A program made the translations under genes and the position numbers. From Oceanirhabdus sp. W0125-5 (GTDB lineage: Bacteria; Bacillota; Clostridia; Clostridiales; Clostridiaceae), in contig NZ_CP115913.1 of the NCBI RefSeq assembly GCF_027938815.1, forward strand, positions 4,622,001-4,686,000: 64,000 bases of DNA, read 5' to 3'. Shown here one piece after another: positions 19,970 through 30,386 of the stretch. The notes under the pieces were generated by a model. That model was not told the origin of the DNA. It saw only the letters and a list, made by a program, of their open reading frames with translations, and made no database searches. Numbering within the stretch: the first letter of the stretch is position 1; each line of letters starts with the position of its first letter.

Positions 19970-20006
19970 AAAACTCACCTTTTTCAAATTTGAAAGGTGA
20001 GTTTTT
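19970..20006 (-). terminator. Terminator of the amidase gene
   Basis: AAACTCACCTTT and AAAGGTGAGTTT form a 12-bp stem around TTCAAATTTG, with T-rich sequence on both sides. It lies 12 bases beyond the amidase stop. Confidence 0.8.
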
Positions 20007-20018
20007 GATTATCTATTT

Positions 20019-21617
20019 TTACTTCTCAACTTTAGGAGTAACCCTATGCTTTGTCCCCACCTCATAAGAGTAACTGATTGATAATAAATTCATATCATCA
20101 AATTTTGTTCCTACAAAGGTAACTCCATATGGTTCCCCGTTTTCTCTGTATCCACTTGGAACAGTAATAGCTGGATATAATGCTGGTGCATAAACTGCTG
20201 AAAGTTCATTACTTACTGACACCAATGCATCTACGTCAAATTTTTCTAAAGTTTTATCTATTATTTCTGAAGCTACTTTTCTGTTATTTTGTACTATTTC
20301 TTCATATTCCTCTTTTGATAATTCAGCTTTTAGTGCATCTTCATGTAATGCTGCTCCATATGGCATTCTCTTTTCAGGTTCTTCATTGTTAAAGTCTAAA
20401 ACTTCATTCAATGAATGAATATCTGTAATTACAGCTTCATTGTCTAAATAAGCTTTAACATCATGAACGATACCATAATTTAATACTGGCATATAATTAA
20501 TCTCAGACTGATTACCTACAAGTTCTACATTAACTATTATTGCACCTAGTTTTTTAAGTTCTTCAACTAAAGCTTTTTTCTCACTGCTTCCATCATCTAT
20601 TATTCCAAGTCTCTTTCCTTGTAAATACTTATTGTTGAAATTAATATCATTGAATACAAACTTAGTAGCCTCTACTGTTAAAGGATCATTTGAATCAAAT
20701 CCAACTACATGCTCAAAAACCTTTTTAACATCTGATACATTTCTTCCCATTATTCCCACTGTATCTTGTGCTTCAGATATTGGTATAACCAAATCTCTAC
20801 TTAAAAGCCCCACTGTTGGCTTCAGACCAATCACTGAGTTTTGTCCAGCTGGATGAATCATTGACCCTGCAGTTTCAGAACCAAGTGTTACTGAAGCAAA
20901 ATTTAAACTTTCAGATGATGCTGAACCTGAGCTGGAACCACCAACATCAAATTTACCGTAAGCATTCTTTGTCTGCCCTCCTAATACTGAGAATCCATTG
21001 CTTGAAGGCATTGACATAAAGTTTGCCCATTCACTCAAATTATTTTTACCTAAGATTATACCATCCTGATTTTTTATCTTTTTAACAATAAATGAATCTC
21101 TTTTAGTTTTCACATCTTTAAGGGCATATGCTCCTGCTGAAGTATTCATATCCTTATCTGAAATATTATCTTTTATTAGAACTACTACTCCAAATAACTC
21201 TCCAACCTCTTCTCCATTTTTGATTTTTTCATCTAAACTCTTAGCGTATTCCAGAGCCTTAGGATTAAGTTGTATTACTGTATTGTATTTATGATCATAT
21301 TCCTTTATTCTGCTTATATAATATAGAACCACTTCTTGGCAAGATAGCTGTCCATTTCTAATAGAGTTTTGAATCTCATCTATACTCTTTTCAAAAATAA
21401 GGTTATTTAATTCCTCCATCCTCGAATCACTTATTTTACTTAACTCACTTTCATAAGGACTAAAATCCAACTTTCTCTTTAGTGGAGATATAACCTCCTT
21501 AGTATGCTGCAATCTTATTTGATCAAATCCTCTTAAAAAGTTAACAACAAAAATTCCACCTGCTGCTACAAATACTCCTATTCCAGCCAAAATGCCTAAT
21601 AATATTTTCTTCTTCAT
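20019..21617 (-). CDS. Membrane-anchored amidase-signature hydrolase
   Basis: About 532 residues from ATG 21617, which has AAAGGAG 8 bases upstream; an upstream in-frame ATG has no SD. An N-terminal membrane anchor (KKKILLGILAGIGVFVAAGG) places the enzyme outside the cell. The amidase-signature core has the catalytic Lys in VVVLIKDNIS, the cis-Ser in SETAGSMIHPAG and the Gly/Ser loop GGSSSGSASSES, so the Ser-cisSer-Lys triad is complete. It should hydrolyse an amide, possibly of the cell envelope or a nutrient; it is not a GatA subunit, because it is exported and stands alone. It lies 31 bases after the GDPD gene, suggesting one operon. Confidence 0.85.
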   Translation of the reverse strand: MKKKILLGILAGIGVFVAAGGIFVVNFLRGFDQIRLQHTKEVISPLKRKLDFSPYESELSKISDSRMEELNNLIFEKSIDEIQNSIRNGQLSCQEVVLYYISRIKEYDHKYNTVIQLNPKALEYAKSLDEKIKNGEEVGELFGVVVLIKDNISDKDMNTSAGAYALKDVKTKRDSFIVKKIKNQDGIILGKNNLSEWANFMSMPSSNGFSVLGGQTKNAYGKFDVGGSSSGSASSESLNFASVTLGSETAGSMIHPAGQNSVIGLKPTVGLLSRDLVIPISEAQDTVGIMGRNVSDVKKVFEHVVGFDSNDPLTVEATKFVFNDINFNNKYLQGKRLGIIDDGSSEKKALVEELKKLGAIIVNVELVGNQSEINYMPVLNYGIVHDVKAYLDNEAVITDIHSLNEVLDFNNEEPEKRMPYGAALHEDALKAELSKEEYEEIVQNNRKVASEIIDKTLEKFDVDALVSVSNELSAVYAPALYPAITVPSGYRENGEPYGVTFVGTKFDDMNLLSISYSYEVGTKHRVTPKVEK

Positions 21618-21648
21618 TAATTCATCTCCTTTTGTTTTTTTCTTTAAT

Positions 21649-23442
21649 TTATCTACTTTTGATTCCAAGTCCTTTCTCTTCTGTCTTCTTATCAATTAAA
21701 TCTCTTAAGGATTTCACATTGTCAGTTATAATGTTATCAACACCATACTCTAAAACTTTTTCCATACTTTCAGTTGAGTTTATAGTCCAAACATGTACTT
21801 CTCTACCAATCATATGAGCATTAGTGATAAAATCATCATTAACATTTGTCTCTTCAACACTATAAAAATCTACATTTAATTTTTCTAAATCTCCCAGTGC
21901 AATAAACATAATGTAACCTGTCTTTATTCTTGATTCAAGACGCTCAACTTCTTCAACAGCATTATAATCTAGTGATGTGACCACACACTTATCTATTAAG
22001 TCTTTTTCCCTGATTAAGCTTACAACATCTTCAATTAAAGTTGTATCAGCTGGATTGGTTTTGATTTCAATATTTAAAGAGATTTTACCCTTAGAATAAT
22101 CTATAACCTCTTCCAAGGTAGGCACCTTTTCACCTTTGAACTTTTCATGAAACCATGATCCCGCATCTAATTCTTTTATTTCACTAAGAGTTAGTTCCCA
22201 AACATTTTTGTCTACACCTGTTGTTCTTTTAAAACTTTTATCATGAAGTAATACAAGCTTTCCATCTTTTGTTTGCTGCACATCTATTTCAGCATAGTTA
22301 GCTCCATTTTCAAAAGCAGATTTAATTGCAGCCAAGGTATTTTCAGGAGCATCAGTGGAGCTTCCTCTATGAGCAGTTATATTCACAGAGTATTTAATAT
22401 TCTCCATCTCATCAATTACTATATACATATATACTGATGAAAAAATAATGCTTCCAATAAGAACTGCTCCTAATACAAATTTATTTCTTATGAGCTTGTC
22501 AATTAGATTATCCTTAGATTTATAAGCTAATGTAAGCTCTTCTCCTTTTCCTTCTGAAACATGTAGATACATCTTTGTCAGTACTATGGTTCTAAATGGG
22601 GTCATAAGAAATAAAATAGCTGCAAATATTACAATTCCAATTCCCATTATCATATAAAAAACTATAACCTCAGAAATGCTTTGAAGTAGAAGAATTATTA
22701 TAATTGAAAGGAATAAGTAGATTACTGCACCAATTAAAAAAACTAATATGTTAAATAACTCCATAAAAAAACTATATTTAAGTATGTACCAAAAATTCTT
22801 TTTCACTAACCTTGAACTTTCTCTTAATGGACGTTTCACTTTTTTATTGTTCTGTACAAGGATATTTAAAGAAAACATCCATCTTACAGAAAGAACAATA
22901 AATATAATAACAATTATAAATAAATACACTTGATATAATAATTTTGAATTTATCACATCCATAATAAATCCAGGTATTTTTAAGCTCTCAAGGACACTAG
23001 TTTTTAATTCATTATCCATAAAAGGAGCAATTAAAAACAAATAAAGAACTATAAATATCCCATCAATTCCAAATAAGTATTTAATTTTACCTACACAATA
23101 TTTTAATACGCTTCGAAAACTACTTTCTTTATATCCAAGAATACTTTGATAACTTATAACCAGCAGCCCTCCAAGTTCAATTAATATCACCAATAAACCA
23201 AAAACAAGTCCTGTTATTATTAAGATAACCCCTTGTGGTGATAGTAGAAACTTTTGAATAAGTCCATTTGTTAAATACGCATAACCTCTACTCCTCATCA
23301 ATGCACCTGCTATAAAATAAAAAAATGGCAGCAGTATAATAGATAAGATAATTTTTGTAGCAATTTGATATTTTGCAAATCTCCTAATGTTTAAAATCAA
23401 TATTTTTATATTTTCTTTGTATTCCCTATATAACTCTTTCAT
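21649..23442 (-). CDS. Glycerophosphodiester phosphodiesterase with N-terminal polytopic membrane domain
   Basis: 597 residues. The first 330 form a membrane domain with about eight helices (the glycerophosphoryl diester phosphodiesterase membrane-domain family). The C-terminal catalytic TIM barrel starts at TAHRGSSTDAPENT and has YAEIDVQQTKDGKLVLLHD, the metal-binding Glu/Asp, and a second catalytic His in LLHD. It should cleave glycerophosphodiesters into glycerol-3-phosphate and an alcohol, on the outer face or in the membrane. It is cotranscribed with the amidase gene 31 bases downstream, so both may serve lipid or teichoic acid turnover (inference). Confidence 0.9.
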   Translation of the reverse strand: MKELYREYKENIKILILNIRRFAKYQIATKIILSIILLPFFYFIAGALMRSRGYAYLTNGLIQKFLLSPQGVILIITGLVFGLLVILIELGGLLVISYQSILGYKESSFRSVLKYCVGKIKYLFGIDGIFIVLYLFLIAPFMDNELKTSVLESLKIPGFIMDVINSKLLYQVYLFIIVIIFIVLSVRWMFSLNILVQNNKKVKRPLRESSRLVKKNFWYILKYSFFMELFNILVFLIGAVIYLFLSIIIILLLQSISEVIVFYMIMGIGIVIFAAILFLMTPFRTIVLTKMYLHVSEGKGEELTLAYKSKDNLIDKLIRNKFVLGAVLIGSIIFSSVYMYIVIDEMENIKYSVNITAHRGSSTDAPENTLAAIKSAFENGANYAEIDVQQTKDGKLVLLHDKSFKRTTGVDKNVWELTLSEIKELDAGSWFHEKFKGEKVPTLEEVIDYSKGKISLNIEIKTNPADTTLIEDVVSLIREKDLIDKCVVTSLDYNAVEEVERLESRIKTGYIMFIALGDLEKLNVDFYSVEETNVNDDFITNAHMIGREVHVWTINSTESMEKVLEYGVDNIITDNVKSLRDLIDKKTEEKGLGIKSR

Positions 23443-23593
23443 TTAATCTCTCCTATTATAATTTGTTACTATGTTTCCTCCATGATTTATACATTAATCC
23501 AAAATTAAGTATATCACAGCAAGTAAAATGCACGTCAAGGATTTATTTTCATTCATTTTCACAAAAGTGTGCAGTTAAATGCACGGTAGTTAA

Positions 23594-23642
23594 ATAAAAA
23601 AAAGAACTGTATGAAAATGATCAAATAATCATTTTCATACAG
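23594..23642 (-). terminator. Terminator of the YARHG lipoprotein gene
   Basis: CTGTATGAAAATGAT and ATCATTTTCATACAG form a perfect 15-bp stem with a 6-base loop. A run of A (U on the minus-strand message) follows on the left. Confidence 0.85.
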
Positions 23643-23655
23643 CTTTCAATCTATC

Positions 23656-25446
23656 TTAATCTCCTCCATTGAGCCACTGCAGCCATCCTATATCACCATT
23701 TTTATTCCTTACTTTCACTGGTATATTCCTTACCCGCTTTGGAACTGACTCAAAGTCAACAGCAAGAACCTCAAGCTTCTCACCAGGTTCTGCAACATAG
23801 ATTATTCTTTCAAGCTGATGTTTATAATAAGCTTCATATTTCCTTTTTATATCAGTTTCTTTATTTTCTTTAATCATCCTGATTTCCTCAGCCACATCTT
23901 CTGATATCCAGCTCATACCGGAAGAGATATTCTCAGAATAAAGAATAAGATGCCCATTGAATGATATTTCTTTTCCTATAATCTCACTCTCATCAACACG
24001 TACCATTCCCTTTTTTATATCAAAATAATGAAGAACTACATCTTTTTCACTTCCAAGATAGCTGAACCAAGTATAGATTCTTCCATCTCTAGTATAGTCA
24101 GCAATGTCTCCTTCGAAATCCATAACTTTCCTTATTCCATCTTCTGTCAGCTCAAGTACAGTAGTAAAGGGGTCCCCGCTTGGCCCATTATCGTAGACAT
24201 AGAAATATACCTTTTCATCCATATGCATGAATTTAATATACTGATCAAGATTACAATTCCTATCATCTTCATAAGTATAAACCTTATCCCCATTGGTTAT
24301 TTTTATTGTGTAACAATTAATTGCATAATTATAATCCCCTTTTTCACTGAACTCTACATATATTTCTTCTTTATCACCGTCATAATTTAAATCTTCTTTA
24401 TACATAAAACAACTAACTAAATTTTTATTTGTGGCTTCGTTATTTTGAGAGGCATTTGGCTCATTACTCTCTATTCCAATAAAGTTCTTATCAAAGAGTT
24501 TCGTTCTTATCATCTGATCCCATATTTCTTCTTTCTCTTTAGTCAAATAATTGTATTCTGTATTAAACTCTCCATTTCCCTCTACATTTGCATAATATAA
24601 GTATCCATTGTCACCAAATATAATGTTATCCCCAAAATGGCTAATTGTATCAAATTTTTCTAGCTTTCCATTACTATATTTATAAATATCAGTAGTGCAA
24701 ACTATATCTGTTCCAGCTGATGTTATTAAAACCTCCACAGAATCATCGCTTACATCTATATCGGTCAATCCCACAAACACACCATCATTCCAGTCACTCT
24801 GATATTCAATGCTATTTTCTTTTCCAATAAGAACAATTTTTATTGGATTATTAATCATTCCCTCGCCACTGTATGGTACTGAATAAATGGATAGATTATA
24901 CTTATCCCCACTGCCATTAAATGCAAAATCTTTATTTACAACCAATCTTACATTACGTGAGTTATTCAAATCATCAACATATGACTTTTCCTTTGAAATT
25001 ATTCTCTCAATATTGTAACTATCTATTTCTGAAAATTTATCTTCTACTTCCTTTCCACTTGGCTCATACCAATTATATTTTGAAAAATAATCTTTCAGAT
25101 ACTTAGTTGAAAAATCATATCCCTTTGATGCATATACAGCATTTCTAAGTAGTGATAATTCTGATAAAGAGAGCCTATCCAAATAATAATCGTCTATTTT
25201 ATTATTTATATTGATTAGTTCTCCCTTAATTTGTATATCAATCCTCTCCTCATTACTACTCTTGTTATTCGTATCTGATGATTTATTATTTTTGTCACTC
25301 TTATTATTTGTCTGTTTTTCTGCCCTTGTAACAACCTCTGTATTCTTATTTTGATTCTCTTCAACTTTCTTTTCTGTATCACTGCATCCACTTATTAGTA
25401 ATCCTATTATAATAGATGCAGCTACAATTATCCCCTTATATCTCAT
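23656..25446 (-). CDS. YARHG-domain lipoprotein
   Basis: About 596 residues from ATG 25446, chosen because AAGGAGG lies 5 bases upstream; an earlier in-frame ATG lacks an SD. A lipoprotein signal peptide ends in LLISGC. After a Ser/Asn/Lys-rich linker comes a YARHG domain: LSLSELSLLRNAVYASKGYD, then WYEP. The larger C-terminal part is beta-rich and resembles bacterial surface proteins of unknown function; it ends in an SH3-like stretch (GDIGWLQWLNG). YARHG domains are extracellular and thought to bind cell-wall material or peptides. It is monocistronic with its own terminator. Confidence 0.75.
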   Translation of the reverse strand: MRYKGIIVAASIIIGLLISGCSDTEKKVEENQNKNTEVVTRAEKQTNNKSDKNNKSSDTNNKSSNEERIDIQIKGELININNKIDDYYLDRLSLSELSLLRNAVYASKGYDFSTKYLKDYFSKYNWYEPSGKEVEDKFSEIDSYNIERIISKEKSYVDDLNNSRNVRLVVNKDFAFNGSGDKYNLSIYSVPYSGEGMINNPIKIVLIGKENSIEYQSDWNDGVFVGLTDIDVSDDSVEVLITSAGTDIVCTTDIYKYSNGKLEKFDTISHFGDNIIFGDNGYLYYANVEGNGEFNTEYNYLTKEKEEIWDQMIRTKLFDKNFIGIESNEPNASQNNEATNKNLVSCFMYKEDLNYDGDKEEIYVEFSEKGDYNYAINCYTIKITNGDKVYTYEDDRNCNLDQYIKFMHMDEKVYFYVYDNGPSGDPFTTVLELTEDGIRKVMDFEGDIADYTRDGRIYTWFSYLGSEKDVVLHYFDIKKGMVRVDESEIIGKEISFNGHLILYSENISSGMSWISEDVAEEIRMIKENKETDIKRKYEAYYKHQLERIIYVAEPGEKLEVLAVDFESVPKRVRNIPVKVRNKNGDIGWLQWLNGGD

Positions 25447-25633
25447 TGAATCCTCCTTAAAATAATTCATCATTTAAATTATTTATACTACATTTCCTCG
25501 ATATATATTTTATCACATATTTATACAATTAAACACAAAATTACAAATAATTCACATTTAGTAATATTAATGAATAATACTGTTATACTGTTATACTTTT
25601 ATCTTCTACCAATACGACCTCTGCATCTTTTCA

Positions 25634-25674
25634 CAAAAAAGAAAAGTCATGAAAGAATTAACTCTCATGACTTG
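25634..25674 (-). terminator. Intrinsic terminator
   Basis: AAGTCATGA and TCATGACTT form a 9-bp stem around an 11-base loop, with an A run on the left (U on the minus-strand message). It lies 57 bases after the stop of the DUF1703 ATPase gene. Confidence 0.7.
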
Positions 25675-25731
25675 TTATCTCTATTGCCTTATTAATATTT
25701 TATCTTCAGGTTATCTAAAAGATGATTAATT

Positions 25732-27414
25732 TTATTCTGTTCCTTTTTTAACCAAAACTTCTTTTCCCTCAAAAGCAATTCCAAGCTCCATTATATTTTC
25801 TATTCCTAAATCTAAAAGCTCTTGTTTATAGTTCTTTTCTTCTATTTGTTTTAAAGCCTCATTTACTGCTATTTCTAAGGTTTCTTTATCATATTCATCA
25901 ACTTTTTTGAATTCAATTATTATTCCTAACTTACTTTTATCCTTTGGAATTATCATTATGTCATATCTACCATATCCACTTTCTCTGTTTGACTTTACTT
26001 GATATTCTTTAGATAAAGAAATAAGCAATCCAAGAACAAATGCATGATAAAATTTTTCACTTTCATTTTTTCCAGTATCAAAATAACTTACACTACTTAA
26101 AACGTATTCTCTCAATATTATGCTAAATGTTTTTATATCCCCATTCACAAGAGAATTTAACATTATATTATATTTATCATTACTTATATTCTCGTTAAAC
26201 CAAGATATAATAATATCCTCAAATAAATACTGCACTTCTTTGTTAGGTATTTTAAGCTCACATATATTTCTTCCCATCCTAAGTTCTCTCTCTACTAGCT
26301 TTAAATATCCTGTAAAAAATAAAAAATTCCACACACTTTCACTATCTCTATGGATATCTCCCATAACAATATTTTCATCAATCTTTTTTGTTATTGAGTT
26401 ACCCTTTATCAGTTCTTCAAGATCTTTTTTAACTCCTTCTCCACCTTTGGCTAAAAGTTCTTTGACTATATTATTACTGCTTGTATTAACCCAGTGCGGC
26501 ATAAATCCCATTTCACTGTTATCTATATAGTTCAGTATTGACCATGGATTATATACAAGGCTCTTGCCAAATTTATATCCATTGTACCAATCCTTCACAT
26601 CATTTATTTTATCTTCTACATCATAATATTTTAATAATTCTTCAATCTCTTCATGAGAAAATCCAAAATATCTAGAATACTGTGGATTTAGTATTGTACA
26701 TACTTTCAGATTATTTAGCCCTGAAAATACACTTTCTTTTGAAACTCTTAGTATTCCTGTTAAAACTGCCTTTTGAAGATAAGTGTTGTCCTTAAGTCCT
26801 GCACTTAAAAAGTTTCTGATAAACTCCATTATCTTCTTATAATAATTATTAGAGAATCCGCTCTGTATGGGTACATCATATTCATCTATTAGTATAACTG
26901 TTTTTTCTTCATAAACTTCACATAGAATTTCACTTAAAGTAGCCAGTGCATTTGATAGTTCTACTATATTTGCTCTCATATCTATTATCTTTAAAAATTC
27001 ATTTTTATGATAATTAGATAACTTACTATCTTCTAATATAAATTTATATCTTTGAAATAATTTACTTACTAAAACTCTTAGACCATCATAACACTCTTCC
27101 CATGATGAATATTTTACATCCTTGAATGTAATAAATATCACTGGATATTTTCCTTGTTTCTCCATTATTCCTTTATGTTCTACAACCTTCAATCCCTTAA
27201 ATAAATGGGAGTTATCATTTTCACTTTTTTGAAAAAAATATTCAAGCATACTCATACTCAAAGTTTTTCCGAATCTTCTTGGTCTAGGTAGAAGTATAAC
27301 TTTTGCACCATCATCAATAACATCCTTAATTAATAAACTTTTATCTACAAAGTAAAAGTCTCCTTCAATTAATTCTTTAAAATCCCCTATACCTATTGGA
27401 ATTTTTTTCTTCAT
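25732..27414 (-). CDS. AAA-ATPase-like protein with C-terminal PD-(D/E)XK nuclease domain (DUF1703 family)
   Basis: About 560 residues from ATG 27414; an upstream TTG is not needed because GGGAGG precedes this ATG. The N-terminus (IPIGIGDFKELIEGDFYFVD) and a Walker A variant, RPRRFGKT (about residues 44-51), are hallmarks of the AAA-ATPase-like/DUF1703 family, very common in Clostridia and Bacteroides. The Walker B region is VILIDEYDVPI. The C-terminus has RYDIMIIP followed by IIIEFKKV, the D...ExK signature of a PD-(D/E)XK nuclease fold. The biological role is not settled; association with mobile elements or defence has been proposed. It is monocistronic. Confidence 0.85.
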   Translation of the reverse strand: MKKKIPIGIGDFKELIEGDFYFVDKSLLIKDVIDDGAKVILLPRPRRFGKTLSMSMLEYFFQKSENDNSHLFKGLKVVEHKGIMEKQGKYPVIFITFKDVKYSSWEECYDGLRVLVSKLFQRYKFILEDSKLSNYHKNEFLKIIDMRANIVELSNALATLSEILCEVYEEKTVILIDEYDVPIQSGFSNNYYKKIMEFIRNFLSAGLKDNTYLQKAVLTGILRVSKESVFSGLNNLKVCTILNPQYSRYFGFSHEEIEELLKYYDVEDKINDVKDWYNGYKFGKSLVYNPWSILNYIDNSEMGFMPHWVNTSSNNIVKELLAKGGEGVKKDLEELIKGNSITKKIDENIVMGDIHRDSESVWNFLFFTGYLKLVERELRMGRNICELKIPNKEVQYLFEDIIISWFNENISNDKYNIMLNSLVNGDIKTFSIILREYVLSSVSYFDTGKNESEKFYHAFVLGLLISLSKEYQVKSNRESGYGRYDIMIIPKDKSKLGIIIEFKKVDEYDKETLEIAVNEALKQIEEKNYKQELLDLGIENIMELGIAFEGKEVLVKKGTE

Positions 27415-27517
27415 CTTTTCATTTCCTCCCAAACCTTGAATACTTTCTTATTCAAATTATATATCTAAATTATACCCTAAATATCAATTTCATAAAACAA
27501 GCATAGTGAAAATAAAT

Positions 27518-27558
27518 AAACCTCTCTTGGTCGTATCAACAACCAAAAGAGGTTTTTA
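27518..27558 (-). terminator. Terminator of the hyp/oxidoreductase operon
   Basis: AACCTCTCTTGGT pairs with ACCAAAAGAGGTT across a loop, with U-rich sequence to the left on the minus strand. It lies 20 bases after the oxidoreductase stop. Confidence 0.75.
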
Positions 27559-27578
27559 AAATTCAACTTCTGAACTCT

Positions 27579-30320
27579 TTAACCTTCTATATTACTTTCT
27601 GCCTTGGAAGTATCTTTAGCCTTCTCTCTCTTAAAAATCCCTTTTACACGTTTATTAAACTTTTTAAGTGCTATTCTACCTTTTCGCTTAATCATATGTT
27701 TAACAACTACTGATTTAAGCTTTTCAAATGGTACCCCATCAGCATCATATTTTCTCACTAGTGAGATAGCATCGAACTTGCATCTGGTTGTACATGCACC
27801 ACAGCCTACACATAAGAATTCATCTCTTGTTGTAGCACCACAGCCAAGGCAGCGTTCTGTTTCCTTCTTTATTTGATCTTCTGTAAATGTAAAGCGTAAA
27901 TCTTTAAATGTTTCTCTTGATTTCTTTCCATCTACATGCTCTGTTTTCTGTCTTGATATATTATCGTATCCTTGTAGATTCAAGTTATCTTTATCAAGTG
28001 AATGATACTCTCTCCTGTCACGACCTAGAACCAAGCTCTGTCCTGTATGAACATAACGATGAATTGAAATTGCCCCTTCTTTACCCATAGCAATAGCATC
28101 AATAGCAAAACTAGGTCCTGTCATGGAATCTCCACCTGCAAATACATCTGGCTCTCCTGTCTGAAGAGTAAATGAATCTGCTATGATTGTCTTATTTGGA
28201 TTCAATTCAATTTTTGTGTCTTTTATTAATCCACCCCAATCCATTGCTTGACCTACTGAAATCAATACATGACTTGCCTCAACAATCTTTGTTTCATTTT
28301 CATCATATACAGGACTAAACCTACCATTCTCATCGAAAACTGAAATACACTTTTTAAATTCTACACCTGTAACATGTCCATTTTCTGTAACAATACGCTT
28401 TGGCCCCCATGAATTGTTGATTTGAATTTCTTCGGACAATGCTTCATCAATCTCTTCTTCAAGAGCAGGCATTTTATCACGACTTTCTAGACAGAACATA
28501 TCAACTTTTGAAGCCCCAACTCTTGTAGCTGTTCTTGCAACATCAATAGCAACATTACCACCACCAATTACAATTGTGTTTCCTTCAAGTTTTATGTCCT
28601 TCTGAAGATTTACATCCCTTAAGAAATCAACACCTGTAACAACTCCTTGTGCATCTTCACCTTCTAAACCAAGTTTTCTTCCTTTTTGAGCACCGATTGC
28701 AAGATAAAAAGCTTCATATCCTTCACTTCTTAACTCTTTAATAGTAACATCTTTTCCAACCTCAACACCTGTCTTAAACTGAACACCTAATTCTCTTAAA
28801 ATATCTATTTCTGCATTAATTACTTCTTTTTCCAATCTATAAGATGGTATTCCCAGTGTTAACATACCACCAAGTACTTTTTGTTTTTCAAATACAGTGA
28901 CCTTATACCCATCAATGGCTAAGTAATAAGCACATGATAGCCCTGAAGGACCAGCACCAATTATAGCAATTTTCTTTCCATATTCATGTCTCAATTTTGG
29001 TACATATCGAGTATCCATGTTTAAATCTTTTTCAGCAATGAACTTTTTGATCTCATCCACAGCAACAGGCTCATCAAGATCCCCTCTAGTACAAGCGGAT
29101 TCACATTTTCTTGGACATATGCGTCCGCATACTGCTGGAAATGGATTTTCATGTTTAATAAGTTCAAGTGCTTCTTTATATCTTCCTTGAGATGCAAGCT
29201 TAATATATCCTTGAACGGATATATGCGCTGGACACTCTGTTTTACAAGGGCTCGTACCCGTTTTAACAACATTTTCTCTATTAATACGATAATCAGTATT
29301 CCATCTATCTGGACCCCACTCTGTATCAGATGGTAAATCCTCTCTCTTTTCCTCAGGAATAGGTGTTTTAGTACATACTTTTTGACCTAATTTTAAAGCA
29401 TTAACTGGACATACCGCAACACATTCTCCACAAGCAACACATTTTTCTGTATCGATTTGTGAAACATAGTTTGAACGTATCATATCAGGATTTATGAACA
29501 TTGTGGCATTTCTCATTGAATAACAAGAACATCCGCAGCAGTTACAAATAGCATGAGTTTTTCCTGGTCCATCTGTATTTGGTATACTATGCATCAATCC
29601 ATTTTCTTCTGCTTTTTTAATAATATCAAAGGCTTCTTCTCGTGTTATCTCTCTTCCTCTTCCTGTACGAATATAGTATTCAGCAGCAAACCCAAGTTGA
29701 ATACACATGTCTTCCTTCAAGTGTCCGCATCCTTCCCCTATTGCTTCTCTTGATGTACGACAAGAGCAATCAGAAACTGAAAAAACAGTATTTTCATTTA
29801 GATATTTAGAAACTTCCTCATATGATGCCCTTCTTGTTTCCCCTTCAATAGAAGTTTCTATTGGGATAACACGCATAACACCAGTTCCTACTGGGAAATT
29901 TCCAACAGCCATAGGAGCCTTATTTCTTCCATATTCCTCAAAAGCCTCAGCAATTTGCTTATAATTTTTAACCTTTTCCTTATTAGGATGATTAACTAGC
30001 ATTTCCATGTGTCCTGGAACATAAACCTCAAGCCAGTACTTGTCAACCCCATCTTTTTCACAAACTAAGGCAACACCTTCATATGCTAACTCATCTAAGA
30101 TTCTTTTAGTTTCCTCTAAAGATTTACCACATAAAGGAGCAACTTCCTCAACACTCTTTGGTTTACGAAATTCAAGACAAAGCCCTACATCTGCCATCTC
30201 ATCCGTAACAACAGGCTCCAAAATTCTATACTGTGGATGTTCAGGCTTTATTTCTCTTTTTGAACCACGTTTTGTTCCATTAATATGATTGGCAAGATCT
30301 AATACTTTTTCTTTCACCAT
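27579..30320 (-). CDS. Large iron-sulfur/FAD oxidoreductase (GltD-like with added ferredoxin domains)
   Basis: About 913 residues from ATG 30320 (SD GGGGGGA; an upstream TTG is ignored). In order: a winged-helix-like N-terminus; a Cys-rich segment (SDCSCRTSREAIGEGC and CNCCGCSC); a 4Fe-4S ferredoxin motif, CVACGECVAVCP; the Fer4_20 domain of GltD/dihydropyrimidine dehydrogenase (CGRICPRKCESAC); an FAD-binding fold at IAIIGAGPSGLSCAYY; an NAD(P)H fold at TIVIGGGNVAIDVA; and two C-terminal Cys clusters. It should move electrons between NAD(P)H and ferredoxin-type centres. It is the last gene after hypB and hypA, so a hydrogenase-related role is possible but not shown. Confidence 0.8.
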   Translation of the reverse strand: MVKEKVLDLANHINGTKRGSKREIKPEHPQYRILEPVVTDEMADVGLCLEFRKPKSVEEVAPLCGKSLEETKRILDELAYEGVALVCEKDGVDKYWLEVYVPGHMEMLVNHPNKEKVKNYKQIAEAFEEYGRNKAPMAVGNFPVGTGVMRVIPIETSIEGETRRASYEEVSKYLNENTVFSVSDCSCRTSREAIGEGCGHLKEDMCIQLGFAAEYYIRTGRGREITREEAFDIIKKAEENGLMHSIPNTDGPGKTHAICNCCGCSCYSMRNATMFINPDMIRSNYVSQIDTEKCVACGECVAVCPVNALKLGQKVCTKTPIPEEKREDLPSDTEWGPDRWNTDYRINRENVVKTGTSPCKTECPAHISVQGYIKLASQGRYKEALELIKHENPFPAVCGRICPRKCESACTRGDLDEPVAVDEIKKFIAEKDLNMDTRYVPKLRHEYGKKIAIIGAGPSGLSCAYYLAIDGYKVTVFEKQKVLGGMLTLGIPSYRLEKEVINAEIDILRELGVQFKTGVEVGKDVTIKELRSEGYEAFYLAIGAQKGRKLGLEGEDAQGVVTGVDFLRDVNLQKDIKLEGNTIVIGGGNVAIDVARTATRVGASKVDMFCLESRDKMPALEEEIDEALSEEIQINNSWGPKRIVTENGHVTGVEFKKCISVFDENGRFSPVYDENETKIVEASHVLISVGQAMDWGGLIKDTKIELNPNKTIIADSFTLQTGEPDVFAGGDSMTGPSFAIDAIAMGKEGAISIHRYVHTGQSLVLGRDRREYHSLDKDNLNLQGYDNISRQKTEHVDGKKSRETFKDLRFTFTEDQIKKETERCLGCGATTRDEFLCVGCGACTTRCKFDAISLVRKYDADGVPFEKLKSVVVKHMIKRKGRIALKKFNKRVKGIFKREKAKDTSKAESNIEG

Positions 30321-30386
30321 TAATATTCCCCCCAAATAAATTTACATTTATTAACCAAGCACCTCTTTAAACTTCTAAACCTTATT

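Noticed and set aside
20019-21617. GatA subunit of the tRNA amidotransferase
   Set aside because: It has an N-terminal membrane anchor and stands next to a GDPD gene, without gatB or gatC.
25732-27414. Defence NTPase-nuclease linked to the RADAR locus
   Set aside because: The DUF1703 family is very widespread, the gene is monocistronic and lies 24 kb away; no direct link can be shown.
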